A stretch of DNA of 52,691 bases from Phycisphaera sp. TMED9 (lineage in GTDB: Bacteria; Planctomycetota; Phycisphaerae; Phycisphaerales; SM1A02): contig NHBO02000016.1 of assembly GCA_002167845.2 (NCBI GenBank), positions 1 through 52,691 of the forward strand, in the 5' to 3' direction. Shown piece after piece: positions 8,394 through 17,699 of the stretch. Made by a program: the position numbers and the translations under genes. Under the pieces are notes generated by a model. The model made no database searches and had not been told where the DNA came from. It saw only the letters and a program-made list of their open reading frames with translations. The stretch's first letter is position 1. Each line of letters begins with the position of its first letter.

Positions 8394-9418
8394 CGATCCA
8401 CCTTCATCGCGGAGACCGGCAGGCCGAGAAATTCCAGAGCCGTTCCACCGAGGAGACGGTCTCGCGTGGCATCATCGAAGGCCTCGATCGATCGGATGAG
8501 CGCTCCTGGCACGTGTTCGCCCAGAGGGAACGGATAATCGCTTCCCATCGCGATGCGTTCGGCGCCGACGAGATCGACGAGGTGGCGGAGTGCGCCGGCA
8601 TCATGGAGGAGCGAGTCGTAGACGAAGCGGTCGAGAAAATCGCGGGGTGGCGTCGGGCTGTCGACGGCGCAGAGATCCGGCCGCACTGCGTGTCCGTGCG
8701 CGATCCGGCCGATCGTGAAGGGGAAGGAGCCGCCGCCGTGTGCGAGCCCGATTCGAAGGTCGGGCAGACGGTCGAGCACGCCGCCCATCGCGAGAGAGCA
8801 GGCGGCTCGGGCGGTCTCGGCCGGCATTCCCACCAGCCACGGCAACCAATACTTCGGCATCTCGGGGCTACCCATCATCTCCCACGGATGGACGAAGACG
8901 GCGGCGCCGAGTCGGGCCGCGGTCTCGAACACCGGAAAGAGCTCAGGGGCGTCGAGATTCCACTTCTCGACGTGCGAACCGATCTGGACACCGCGAAGAC
9001 CGAGCTCGTTCACGCATCGTTCCAGTTCGGCGCAGGCCAGATCCGGAGCTTGCATGGGAATCGTCCCAAGTCCTTGGAAACGATCGGGCCGATCTCGCAC
9101 CACGCCGGCGAGGTGGTCATTGAGCAGTCGCGAGACCTCGAGTGCGTCCGCGGGCTTCGCCCAGTAACTGAACATCACCGGGACGGTGGAGAGCACCTGG
9201 ACATCGACGCCGTGGGAATCGCAATCGGCGATGCGTCTTTCGGTCGACCAGCAGCGATCGTCGACCTCGCGAAACGACTTCCCGTCGATCACCATCCGGG
9301 CCCGGCACGGTGCGCAATGATCGAGGGAGATCCACCCGCCGTAGCCGAACTTCTCGGCGAGGTCCGGCCAGCGTTCGGGGAGGAGGTGGGTATGCAGATC
9401 GACGACGGGTCCTGACAT
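8390..9418 (-). CDS. nbaD: 2-amino-3-carboxymuconate 6-semialdehyde decarboxylase (ACMSD)
   Basis: 342 residues, amidohydrolase fold. It decarboxylates ACMS, the ring-cleavage product of 3-hydroxyanthranilate, before it can cyclise to quinolinate, and so commits carbon to catabolism rather than NAD synthesis. The zinc-binding VDLHTHLLP (H9, H11) is at the N-terminus. Long stretches are close to the human enzyme as I recall it, including the [15 protein letters not shown]-type block, the [14 protein letters not shown] block and [23 protein letters not shown] is present here as SDYPFPLGE. It is 32 bp downstream of the GNAT fusion gene and ATGA-coupled to kynU. Confidence 0.94.
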   Translation of the reverse strand: MSGPVVDLHTHLLPERWPDLAEKFGYGGWISLDHCAPCRARMVIDGKSFREVDDRCWSTERRIADCDSHGVDVQVLSTVPVMFSYWAKPADALEVSRLLNDHLAGVVRDRPDRFQGLGTIPMQAPDLACAELERCVNELGLRGVQIGSHVEKWNLDAPELFPVFETAARLGAAVFVHPWEMMGSPEMPKYWLPWLVGMPAETARAACSLAMGGVLDRLPDLRIGLAHGGGSFPFTIGRIAHGHAVRPDLCAVDSPTPPRDFLDRFVYDSLLHDAGALRHLVDLVGAERIAMGSDYPFPLGEHVPGALIRSIEAFDDATRDRLLGGTALEFLGLPVSAMKVDR

Positions 9419-9450
9419 GCGGTCGATCGTACCCCGCGAGACGGATTCGT

Positions 9451-10962
9451 TCAGTCACGGCCCAGAATCACAGACGCGAGTTCGTGCCCGAGATCGCCTT
9501 CCACGACGATTCCCGCCTCGTCCACCGGACTCAGAACACGTTGGAGGCGGAGGACGTCCTCGGCACCGTCGCCGGTGCGTCGGAATCGAGGGCCGATGCC
9601 CGCCAGCCGGCAACCCTCGTCGAGAAGCCGCTCGGCGAGCCCGGCGCAGCCCGGGTCATCGATCGGGAGGTCGATGAAGATGACCGCGGCATGAGCGGCG
9701 GTCTCCATGACCGCGAGCCCCGAGCGGACGGCCTCGATCGAGGCCGGGCCGATCGAATCGATCTCGATCCGTCCGACTCGTCGAGCGGCATCGAATCGGG
9801 CGTGCAGGACGCCTTCGCCTTCCCGGGCCAGGGTGCCGGTGGTTTCGATCGTCGTCTCACGTCCCCGCGCGGCGTAGATCCTCCCGATCAATCCCGCCAG
9901 GGCTGCCGGTACGAAGACGGTGATCGGAGCCTCGGGCTGGAGGGGATGCCAGTAGAGGAAGCAGGAGTGCCGTGAAGCGGCGTCTTCGGTGGAAGGCGAC
10001 TGGCCGACGCCGCCCCGGAGGGTGGTCTCGGCGGGCGTCGTCCCGAGGCAAAGACCGCAGGCTGTCGAACCGAAGCCGAGGTTCATCCGTTGGCTGAACG
10101 GATGACGTGCCGTCGGTTGGCTCCAGATTCCAAGGAGACCGATGTTCGTCCCTGCGTCTTCCACGGCGGTCCGCATCGGCTTCATCAGACCGTGCCCTCG
10201 GTGGGCATGATCGATCACCGCCTGCCCGGCTTCGCCGATCGGTCCGAGATCGGGACGCTCGAGGGCATAGTGTCCGACGAAATCGCCGGCCGAGGTCTCA
10301 CAGATGATCGATTGGATTCGTCCCTCTGAATTGAGTGCGTCGATCCGGTCGGGATAGTAGAGATCGGGATTCGGATAGGAGTGGCCGTAGGACTCGTAGA
10401 TCCGCCGGGCGACCTCGAGCCCGTCGCCCCGGCGATAGTCGCGGATTCGGTATTCGCTGGTGATGGCCGACGGCGTGGTCTTCGCATGGTCGGCCTCGGC
10501 GGCCTCGTGGTCGAGCCGATGGGCGGCGGATTCCAGAGTCGAGATGCTCGCGTGGGGTCGGTGGGCTCGAAGGTGCAGTTCCGATCCTTCGGGGCCTTTC
10601 TGGACCCACCAGAGGCGATCGAAGACTCTGGCGGGTCTGATCTGTTCGGGGATCGCGTGCCCGGCCGAATCGAGATCGTCTTCGCCCATCGGGGTGCCGC
10701 TCTCCAGCACCGAGAATTCGAGCGCCGCGGAATCGATGATCGCCGAGATGTGAAGGGTCACGGCCTCGTGTTCGGTGGTTTCGAGTTCACGCTCGACCAG
10801 ATTGACGGCGGAGATCATCGCTTCCAGAAGATCGGTGCTTCGATCGTCTTCCATGTCGGCGAATTCGATGGCCCGGGAGGTGAAGTCCCGAAGCATCGGT
10901 TCCATCTCGGGAAGGCCGGGGATTACCAATCGAAGTTCAAGGCGGTCGTCCATTGCAGGCAT
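9451..10962 (-). CDS. Fusion of degenerate anti-sigma-type ATPase domain and GNAT acetyltransferase
   Basis: 503 residues. Residues 1-135 look like the anti-sigma-factor HATPase fold: the [13 protein letters not shown] helix corresponds to the N-box helix, and the acidic [11 protein letters not shown] follows. The usual Asn appears replaced by Ser, and no glycine-rich G-box is evident, so ATP binding is doubtful. After a linker, residues 170-310 form a GNAT domain beginning [11 protein letters not shown], with the acetyl-CoA loop HRGHGL (254-259). Residues 325-503 are a further alpha/beta region that may be a second GNAT-like half. It is the first gene of the minus-strand run into nbaD-kynU-kmo-kynB, so acetylation-based or regulatory control of the pathway is conceivable. 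No substrate can be named. Confidence 0.65.
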   Translation of the reverse strand: MPAMDDRLELRLVIPGLPEMEPMLRDFTSRAIEFADMEDDRSTDLLEAMISAVNLVERELETTEHEAVTLHISAIIDSAALEFSVLESGTPMGEDDLDSAGHAIPEQIRPARVFDRLWWVQKGPEGSELHLRAHRPHASISTLESAAHRLDHEAAEADHAKTTPSAITSEYRIRDYRRGDGLEVARRIYESYGHSYPNPDLYYPDRIDALNSEGRIQSIICETSAGDFVGHYALERPDLGPIGEAGQAVIDHAHRGHGLMKPMRTAVEDAGTNIGLLGIWSQPTARHPFSQRMNLGFGSTACGLCLGTTPAETTLRGGVGQSPSTEDAASRHSCFLYWHPLQPEAPITVFVPAALAGLIGRIYAARGRETTIETTGTLAREGEGVLHARFDAARRVGRIEIDSIGPASIEAVRSGLAVMETAAHAAVIFIDLPIDDPGCAGLAERLLDEGCRLAGIGPRFRRTGDGAEDVLRLQRVLSPVDEAGIVVEGDLGHELASVILGRD

Positions 10963-11100
10963 CAGGAGGCGTGCTCTTCTCTGGTGGTGGAGATGATCGG
11001 TCCGATTCGAGCAGCGTACCGAATCGGACGAGCTGTCCTTCTCGAATCATCAGGTCCGCTGCAACCCGAGTGGATCATGTCGGTCTAGGATCGCTCTCTC

Positions 11101-13335
11101 ATGGAACTCTCCCCCCTGATCCCGGATACCCACTTCAGCCGGTCGGTGATCGGGCTGGTGGTGGCGATCACCTTCGCGGCCGCAACACAGGCCTCCCCCC
11201 AGTCGGTGGATCCGGTGGCCGAAGGTGACGACGAGGCGGCGACGATCCTGGACGGCGAAGTCCCGCAGACGACGTCGGCGCCGCGGGTGTTCGGGGTGAC
11301 CGAGGCGCCCGAGATCGATGGCGTGCTGGAGGAGATCTGGAAGGACGGAACGTTGCTCGCCGACACCTGGCGGCAGGTCGATCCCGACGAGGGGGCGTTG
11401 CCGAGCCAGCGGACCGAGGTCCGGCTGATGCGCGATTCTCGGAATCTCTACGTGGGCGTTCGCTGCTTCGACGACGAGCCGTCCAAGATCGTCTCGCGGG
11501 TGATGATCCGAGGGGGGCCGATCAACCGGGACGACAACATCCTGATGGTTCTCGATCCCAAGCGAGATCTCCGCACCGGCTACATCTTCCGGATCAATCC
11601 CAACGGCACCCGAGCCGACGCCCGGCTCGTCAACGGTCGATCCGACTACGACTGGGACGGGCAGTGGTTCGGAAGATCGGCGATCGACGACGAAGGCTGG
11701 ACCGCGGAGTTCGTGGTGCCGTTCCGGACGATCTCGATCGATGCGGACAATCTCGACTGGGGCATCAATTTCGAACGCGACATCCGCCGCAACAACGAGA
11801 CGATCCGGTGGCAGTCCGCCGATCGCGACGTTCGCGTCACCTCGGTCGCGGACGCGGGGGTGGTCGAGATGTTCGGCGACATCGATCAGGGCTCCGGCTT
11901 CGATGTTCGTCCCTACGGGAAGATCACCGCTCAGGAAGACGATGGCACCGATGTCTCCGGCACCGGGGGCGTCGACGTGTTCTGGAAGATCACTCCGGGG
12001 CTCACCTTCGTCGGCACCGTCAATCCGGACTTCGCCGAGACCGAAGTCGACCAACGAGTCATCAACTTCTCCCGGTTCTCGATTCGTTTTCCCGAGAAGC
12101 GTGACTTCTTCCTTGAAGACGCGGGATACTTCAACTTCGGCGGTATTCGTTCGACGCCCTTGCCGTTCTATTCTCGACGGATCGGACTTTCGCCGCAGGG
12201 CGAGCCCCAGACCATTCTGGGCGGCGTCAAACTCACCGGATCGATCGAGGACGTCTCCGTCGGCATCCTCGATACGCAGATGGACGACGAGGTTTCGCCG
12301 GCAGGCCGGAACTACTTCGCAGGGCGGGCGTTGTTCAACGTGTTCGAGCAGTCTTCGGTCGGCATCATCGCCACGAACGGCAATCCGCTCGGGCCGGAGT
12401 CGAACAGTCTGCTGGGAGCGGATTTCAACTTCGTGACCACGGATCTCGCCGGTGGTCGCACCTTGTCGGGAAATGCCTGGTTCCAACAGACCTTCACGGG
12501 AGGTGAAGAGGACTCGGATGCCACCGCGATGGGGGCGCGGATCAGTTATCCCAACGACATCCTCAACTGGAGACTCGGCTGGGCGCGGATCGGCAGCGAC
12601 TACTTTCCGGCCCTCGGATTCGTGCAGCGGACGGGCATCCACGAACTCTTCGGTGGCGGCCGGTATCGATGGCGGCCTGATTCCTCGCTGGTGCGGACGG
12701 TCGACCTCGGAGTGGGGGGATTCGTCGTCACGGATCTCGACCTCGAGATCGAGAGCATGGACTTCGAATTCGACGTGCCGAAGATCCAGTTTGAACGAGG
12801 AGATACGGCCTATCTCGAATACGGCATCCAGCAGGAAGTCCCCACGCAGGACTTTCTCGTCGCGAACGAACTCCTCGTCCCCGCGGGGAACTACACGTGG
12901 AGCAGGGTTCAAGCGGGATTCGAAACGACGTCGAAGGAGCCGCTTGAGATCGGAGGATCGGCGGCATGGAGCGGGTACTACGGTGGCTCGCGGACCACGG
13001 TTTCCGGCAACCTGCGGTGGCAACCGGCTCCCAGTCTGCTCCTGTCCGCATCTGCGCAATGGAACGACATCAGCCTTGATACCGGACGTCTGGAGACCTG
13101 GTTGGTTTCCAGTCGCGTGAACTTCTACTTCACGCCGGAAGTCTCCTGGGAAAACCTCCTTCAATACGACACGCAGTCCGGAACTGTCGGCGTGAACAGC
13201 CGTTTTCGATGGGCGTTCCGCGACGGGCAGGAGGTCTTCCTCGTCTTCAACCAGAACGTCGAGGCCGATGATCTGGACTTCACGATCGATACCACCGAAT
13301 TCGTCGCGAAGATTGGCTGGACGTTCTCGTTCTGA
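11101..13335 (+). CDS. DUF5916-type outer-membrane protein with CBM9-like N-terminal domain
   Basis: 744 residues. A hydrophobic segment near residues 16-31 is a likely signal peptide. Residues ~58-240 form a carbohydrate-binding family 9-like beta-sandwich (EIDGVLEEIWKDG, NLYVGVRCFDD, GWTAEFVVPF). Residues ~270-744 are the DUF5916 barrel region, recognisable from NPDFAETEVDQRVINFSRFSIRFPEKR and FFLEDAGYFNF, and the protein ends in an aromatic WTFSF as outer-membrane barrels do. The role is unknown; glycan binding or outer-membrane transport are guesses from fold. It is divergent from the GNAT fusion gene, with 138 bp between them, and a second barrel and the NRPS genes follow on the same strand. 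Confidence 0.78.
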   Translation: MELSPLIPDTHFSRSVIGLVVAITFAAATQASPQSVDPVAEGDDEAATILDGEVPQTTSAPRVFGVTEAPEIDGVLEEIWKDGTLLADTWRQVDPDEGALPSQRTEVRLMRDSRNLYVGVRCFDDEPSKIVSRVMIRGGPINRDDNILMVLDPKRDLRTGYIFRINPNGTRADARLVNGRSDYDWDGQWFGRSAIDDEGWTAEFVVPFRTISIDADNLDWGINFERDIRRNNETIRWQSADRDVRVTSVADAGVVEMFGDIDQGSGFDVRPYGKITAQEDDGTDVSGTGGVDVFWKITPGLTFVGTVNPDFAETEVDQRVINFSRFSIRFPEKRDFFLEDAGYFNFGGIRSTPLPFYSRRIGLSPQGEPQTILGGVKLTGSIEDVSVGILDTQMDDEVSPAGRNYFAGRALFNVFEQSSVGIIATNGNPLGPESNSLLGADFNFVTTDLAGGRTLSGNAWFQQTFTGGEEDSDATAMGARISYPNDILNWRLGWARIGSDYFPALGFVQRTGIHELFGGGRYRWRPDSSLVRTVDLGVGGFVVTDLDLEIESMDFEFDVPKIQFERGDTAYLEYGIQQEVPTQDFLVANELLVPAGNYTWSRVQAGFETTSKEPLEIGGSAAWSGYYGGSRTTVSGNLRWQPAPSLLLSASAQWNDISLDTGRLETWLVSSRVNFYFTPEVSWENLLQYDTQSGTVGVNSRFRWAFRDGQEVFLVFNQNVEADDLDFTIDTTEFVAKIGWTFSF

Positions 13336-13348
13336 CGATGAAGTAATC

Positions 13349-13379
13349 GGTGGGTACGGGATCGAGAGAATCCCGCACC
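13349..13379 (+). terminator. Bulged hairpin after the DUF5916 gene
   Basis: GGTG (13349-13352) and CGGGAT (13357-13362) pair with ATCCCG (13370-13375) and CACC (13376-13379) around a 7-base loop. It starts 13 bases after the stop of the barrel gene. There is no T-run, so it is a possible terminator or mRNA-end structure, not a strong one. Confidence 0.3.
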
Positions 13380-13518
13380 GGTTCAATCAATCGACCAGCT
13401 TCGGTCCGGAAAGGTCCGATAGCGTCGTGGTGCCGAAATCGGTGCCGGTGGAGGCTGATCCGTGGGATCCGCTGCGCGTCAAGCGCTCTGCAATTCGAAT
13501 TCATGCCGAGCCTTCGGC

Positions 13519-15087
13519 ATGTGCGGCATCGTTGCAGTCTGGTCACTGGCGCTACCGCTCGCGATCTTCGGCTCGACGCTCACCGGGGTCGTGGTTCCGG
13601 TTCCCGATCTGGATGTTCCCCTTCCCTCCACGACGGCGCTCGATTCGACGTACTCATCCTTGGCTCTGCCGCTTGATTCCGGGATCGTCGATCTTCGGGC
13701 CCGCGATCTCGAGGTGCTCGATCTCATTCTCCGCAAGGACATCAAAGACTCGGCCATGCCAAGGGTCGGTGCTTTTGGACGAATCTCCGGTGTCGAAGAT
13801 CCCACTCGCGGCACGCTCGGAGTCGGAGGCATCGACATCGACTGGCGCCCGAGTTCGACGCTGTCGGTCGCGGTGGTCGCGGGCGGGCAGATCGATGCGA
13901 GCGACGCATTTCGAACGGATGATCGAGATCGATTTGATTGGGATCAAGACACCGCAGGACTCGACGACGCCGTGCGACTGGCGAGTCGCAGCGTCGCCTT
14001 CGACGGGCTTGGATTCGGTGGCGAAAGCGCCTCCGAAGCGAACCCCTTCGCCGGCGATCGGCTCTTCAACACGCCATCCGACGCCGATGGGCTGGAACGC
14101 AGTTTCATCGCGACCCGTGCGGTCCTTCGACCTTCGTCGGGTTCATCCATCGGCTTCGTGGCAACCCGGGGGGGCGGTCGAAGTGGCGACCACTCGTTGC
14201 TGGGATTCGATATCGATCAATCGATCGGCGGCCAGCGAGTCCAGGCCTGGGTACAGCACTCGATGGGTGATTCCGGAGGCCTCGAGGCACAGACGGACCG
14301 CAGCGCCGTCGGCGCCTCGATCGGCGGAACCGTCGGAAGCATCGAATACGGGGTCGCTTGGCGAAGGCTTGGCGATGGATTCGACAGCGGTCTCGGAAAT
14401 GTGGGCTCCGTCGGCAGCCATGCCATGCTTGGTCGGATGGGCTGGTCGGTTCCACTCGACGGGCTCGGCTTTCTGAAGTCCTGGAAGTTCGGTATTCGGA
14501 CTCGCGTCGACACGGATCTCGAGTTCGATCCGCGAGCCATTGATCTGGTGATCGACGCCGCGAGATTTCTCACCGTCTCGGGAGACCAGATGAGTTTCGG
14601 GATCGAGCAGAAGCATCGGACTCGATCCGAGGCTGATCGAATCACCGAGGACCAACAAGAACGATTTCGGGTCGGAATCGATACGAATCCAAACCGGCCG
14701 TTGCGATTGGGCGGAAGCGTGGCATTCGGAGACCCGGCCGGAGTCATCGCGACCGCATGGCAAGGCGCCGCCCGATGGCGAGCGGCTCCCGGCATCGACC
14801 TGGGTGGGGCGATCGCCCTCGATGAGCGGATCGACGGAATCGCCGCGGGTGACACCTTGCGAACCTCGTTCGATGGACGAGCGGCGTTGGACGAACGCGC
14901 GACTCTGGCGGCTCGAATCTCATTCGATGCGGCGGCAGAGCGGATCTCACTGGGGCAGGAGGTCGGCCTGAGGGTCGCACGAGATGCATTCATCTCGTTC
15001 CGCGTCGATCAGCATCTTCCATCATCCCGTGATTCCAAGGCCCGACCGGCTCTTCGGGCCAGTATCAAGGGTTCCTTCCGGTTCTAG
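13519..15087 (+). CDS. Predicted outer-membrane beta-barrel protein
   Basis: About 522 residues from ATG 13519; a GTG at 13462 would add 19. The start gives a short hydrophobic leader (MCGIVAVWSLALPLAIF). The body is a long series of alternating, amphipathic strands with many Gly, Arg and Asp turns, and the last residues are IKGSFRF, an aromatic-terminated barrel signature. No enzymatic motif is visible. It lies between the DUF5916 barrel and the first NRPS gene on the same strand, so it could be a surface partner of that locus, but this is only proximity. No known family recognised. Confidence 0.6.
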   Translation: MCGIVAVWSLALPLAIFGSTLTGVVVPVPDLDVPLPSTTALDSTYSSLALPLDSGIVDLRARDLEVLDLILRKDIKDSAMPRVGAFGRISGVEDPTRGTLGVGGIDIDWRPSSTLSVAVVAGGQIDASDAFRTDDRDRFDWDQDTAGLDDAVRLASRSVAFDGLGFGGESASEANPFAGDRLFNTPSDADGLERSFIATRAVLRPSSGSSIGFVATRGGGRSGDHSLLGFDIDQSIGGQRVQAWVQHSMGDSGGLEAQTDRSAVGASIGGTVGSIEYGVAWRRLGDGFDSGLGNVGSVGSHAMLGRMGWSVPLDGLGFLKSWKFGIRTRVDTDLEFDPRAIDLVIDAARFLTVSGDQMSFGIEQKHRTRSEADRITEDQQERFRVGIDTNPNRPLRLGGSVAFGDPAGVIATAWQGAARWRAAPGIDLGGAIALDERIDGIAAGDTLRTSFDGRAALDERATLAARISFDAAAERISLGQEVGLRVARDAFISFRVDQHLPSSRDSKARPALRASIKGSFRF

Positions 15088-15091
15088 GCGA

Positions 15092-15109
15092 TGATTTCAG
15101 GTGAAATCA
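15092..15109. promoter_or_regulatory. 8-bp palindrome upstream of the NRPS genes
   Basis: TGATTTCAGGTGAAATCA has two perfect 8-base arms around a GG centre. It begins 4 bases after the stop of the second barrel gene and 181 bases before the first NRPS start. It could be an operator for a dimeric regulator or a weak terminator; there is no T-run after it. A perfect -35 hexamer TTGACA lies at 15151-15156, but the -10 region 17 bases further on (TGGTCT) is poor, so no promoter is claimed. Confidence 0.35.
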
Positions 15110-15289
15110 AGGTTCGGACTTGCTACGCTCATGCGAGAGATTGAGACTCCTTGACAGTCAGGTTTTCGCTCGATGGTCTGTTCAACGTCGTAGCGGATGG
15201 TGGGGATCCGGGTCCCGCGTCCTGTGTATTGCCGAGCCGTGTGCGTTACTGCGGTATCGACGAGTCATTCACGACGAAGAAGTGACCCG

Positions 15290-17191
15290 ATGACCTCGAC
15301 GAAAAACGACGCGATCGCCAACGAAACGCTCTTGCGCGAACTCTGGACCACGCTGCTCGGTGTGTCTCCGGACATCGAACCCGACTTCATGCGGGCAGGC
15401 GGTTCCAGTCTTCTGCTGATGGAGATCCAGCTCGGCCTGCAGAAACGCTCGGGGGTCTGGATCGATCTCGAATCGCTTGATCTGCCGATTCGATTCGAGG
15501 CCGTGCTCGCTCTGGTGCAGTCGAAGTCGGAGGCGACGGTATCGGCGAATCGAGCAGATCCGAATCGGCCAGCGTCAGAGACTCCGAAAGTCACCGTGGT
15601 CGATCGCGATTGGCCCGGTAGCCCATCGAATGCGGATCGCGATGCCAGGCATGATTCCAAGAAGGCATGGCTCGTCGGCGACGCCATCGAGAAACCATCG
15701 ACGTTGCCGGAACAGGTCAGGCGCACCGCGCTTCGCGAGCCGGCCGCGCCGGCGGTCAGAGATGGCGAAGAGATACTGACCTATGGGGAACTGGTCGCGT
15801 CGGCCGACGCGCTTGCCGCGAACTTGCGGTCACTCGAAGGCGGATCGGAGCGGGTCGTCATGATTCGCTGCCATCCCGGGATCGATTACTGCATCGCGGT
15901 ACTGGGGACGATTTCGGCGGGTTGTTTCGCAGCGCCGATCAACCCGGCGCTTCCGGAGTCCCGAGTCAGGATGATGTTCGACCTCGCGGATCCGGTGGCG
16001 GTCGTCGGCGGAGACGGGAACGACGGGTGCCCGAGAGTGAGCGTTGAACGAAAGGCGACGCCCGATGCAGGCGTGCCCGCCATTGATCTTCCCACCAGCC
16101 TTGATGACCCTTGTTACGCCCTCTTCACCTCGGGCTCGACCGGGACTCCGAAGGGGGTTCGAATGCACCAACTCCCGGTCGCGAACCTGGCGAGATTCGA
16201 AGCGACCCGGAATGGTCCCGAACCGGCGGCTCGGACCGCCCAGATCGCTCCGGTCGGATTTGATGTCGCGTTTCAAGAGATGTTCGGTACGTGGGCTGCG
16301 GGCGGTGAGTTGATCGTGGTGCCGGCGGGAACCCGGCGGGATCCTGCCCGACTGGTCGAGTTTCTTGATCAACAGCAGGTGACTCGCATGTACTGCGTGC
16401 CGCTGCTTCTTCGAGTCATTGCTCGAGCGTCGAACATGCTGGAGCGGCCGCTCCAGGATTTGCAGGAAGTGATCACCGCTGGAGAGGCATTGCGGGTTGA
16501 CCAGGATGTTCGAGATTTTGGTGCTGCCTGCCGATCGCTTCGCTTGATGAACCAGCTGGGGCTTGCTGAAGCCATTCAAGCGACGCATGTCGATCTGGGT
16601 GAGAACCCGGAGCATTGGGAGGATCTGCCGGTTCTGGGCGGGCCGATCCCGGGCGTGGAGATCCGAATCGTGGATGGGAAGAAACTCGTGCTGGATCGCG
16701 GAGTTGAAGGAGAGATCGAGATCGGGGGATTTGCGACCGGTCTGGGGTACATCGGATCCGAAGATTCCGATCGATTCATCACCGACGCGGGAACACGCTG
16801 GTATCGAACCGGTGATCAGGGATTGCTCACGGAAGCGGGAAGGTTGGAGTTTCGCGGGCGTCGAGATCATCAGGTCAAGATTCGTGGATTCCGGGTGGAG
16901 ATCGGTGACGTTGAACATGCGATCACCTCGCTCCCAGACATCGAGGAGGCCGTGGTCATCGCCGTCGAGAAGCCGTCGGGTGATCGTCAGTTGATGGCGA
17001 TGGTGACGACGACCGGTGAGATCGATGAGATCGATGAGATCGGGATTCTCGAGGAACTCCAGTCGGTGCTCCCGGCCTGGATGCTCCCGCAGCGGATGCG
17101 AGTCGTCCCGACCCTTCCGAGCAATGGGAACGGAAAGCTCGACCGATCGGCCGTTCGAAAGATGTTCGAAGGGCAGCCTGCCGCCGTCTGA
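15290..17191 (+). CDS. NRPS protein with inverted order PCP-A
   Basis: 633 residues. Residues ~11-80 are a peptidyl carrier domain (RAGGSSLLLMEIQ, phosphopantetheine Ser likely S40). After a polar ~60-residue linker comes an adenylation domain (~135-630) with A3 FTSGSTGTPKG (279-289), A4 GFDVAFQE (323-330), A7 YRTGD (505-509), A8 GRRDHQVKIRGFRVE, and A10 NGNGKLDR with its lysine (K617). The aspartate of A4 that normally holds the amino group is kept, which favours an alpha-amino acid. The A5 motif reads NQLGLAE instead of NxYGPTE. There is no C domain and no carrier after the A domain, so it must load its own upstream carrier or that of the next protein. Start is ATG 15290 after GAAGAAG. Confidence 0.88.
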   Translation: MTSTKNDAIANETLLRELWTTLLGVSPDIEPDFMRAGGSSLLLMEIQLGLQKRSGVWIDLESLDLPIRFEAVLALVQSKSEATVSANRADPNRPASETPKVTVVDRDWPGSPSNADRDARHDSKKAWLVGDAIEKPSTLPEQVRRTALREPAAPAVRDGEEILTYGELVASADALAANLRSLEGGSERVVMIRCHPGIDYCIAVLGTISAGCFAAPINPALPESRVRMMFDLADPVAVVGGDGNDGCPRVSVERKATPDAGVPAIDLPTSLDDPCYALFTSGSTGTPKGVRMHQLPVANLARFEATRNGPEPAARTAQIAPVGFDVAFQEMFGTWAAGGELIVVPAGTRRDPARLVEFLDQQQVTRMYCVPLLLRVIARASNMLERPLQDLQEVITAGEALRVDQDVRDFGAACRSLRLMNQLGLAEAIQATHVDLGENPEHWEDLPVLGGPIPGVEIRIVDGKKLVLDRGVEGEIEIGGFATGLGYIGSEDSDRFITDAGTRWYRTGDQGLLTEAGRLEFRGRRDHQVKIRGFRVEIGDVEHAITSLPDIEEAVVIAVEKPSGDRQLMAMVTTTGEIDEIDEIGILEELQSVLPAWMLPQRMRVVPTLPSNGNGKLDRSAVRKMFEGQPAAV

Positions 17192-17699
17192 CTCCTGAAG
17201 ATGACAAGCAAGGCCAAGCCCCCGCCCTGTCCGGCCGGGGACTGAACACAACGAAGAACTGGTGGAGCCTGGGACCGGGGCCGCGAGGCCTCCGCCAGGG
17301 AATGGCGGCTGAGAGCACCGAAAAGCGGTGATTCACGGTGGTTCTCCGTCGTATTCCTCTGATTATCAACGCGGTTTGACCCGATACAACAGGGTGTAGA
17401 AGTCCGGGCGATTCCTCTCAGAATTCGTTCCGGGCGGTTTTCACTTATCGGGCATGTTCTTCTGCCGTGATATATCGGACGTCCGGCTCGTGAGACGAGA
17501 GAGAGGTTCCCAGGGGTATGGAAATGCGGGCAACGAAGAGCGCGGAGATCAACGAGAACTTCAGGATGCCGAGCGAGAGCATTGGAATCGTCAGGGCGGG
17601 CCGCCAGGGGACTGAAAACGAGGATCAATCGGAGCGACGGCGACCTGTCAGCCGGCGGTCTACTCTTGAGAGACATGTGTTTGGGAAAATCTCGCCTGC
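17192..17699 (+). other. 508-bp gap between the NRPS genes, with small hairpins
   Basis: No convincing gene. CCGCCA/TGGCGG (17292-17308) forms a 6-bp hairpin. CACCG (17316-17320) can pair with CGGTG at 17326-17330 or at 17336-17340, giving mutually exclusive small hairpins. GATATATC at 17469-17476 is the most AT-rich core, with only a weak TTATCG candidate 18 bases upstream. A 61-codon reading frame (17518-17703) ends in an ATGA overlap with the big NRPS start but has no recognisable features and is not an MbtH protein. A promoter for the second NRPS gene is likely somewhere here. Confidence 0.4.

Noticed and set aside
11050-13386. 778-codon minus-strand open frame
   Set aside because: It is the antisense shadow of the DUF5916 barrel gene; composition is Arg/Asp/Gly-biased with no domain, a typical artefact of high-GC third positions.
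13519-13536. MCGIVA start of the second barrel protein, identical to the amidotransferase start of GlmS
   Set aside because: The sequence continues as a hydrophobic leader and barrel strands, not as a glutaminase domain; coincidence.
17019-17045. Tandem GAGATCGAT repeats in the first NRPS gene
   Set aside because: Short in-frame coding repeat (EIDEIDEIG) within the A-domain C-terminal part; not a regulatory or CRISPR repeat.
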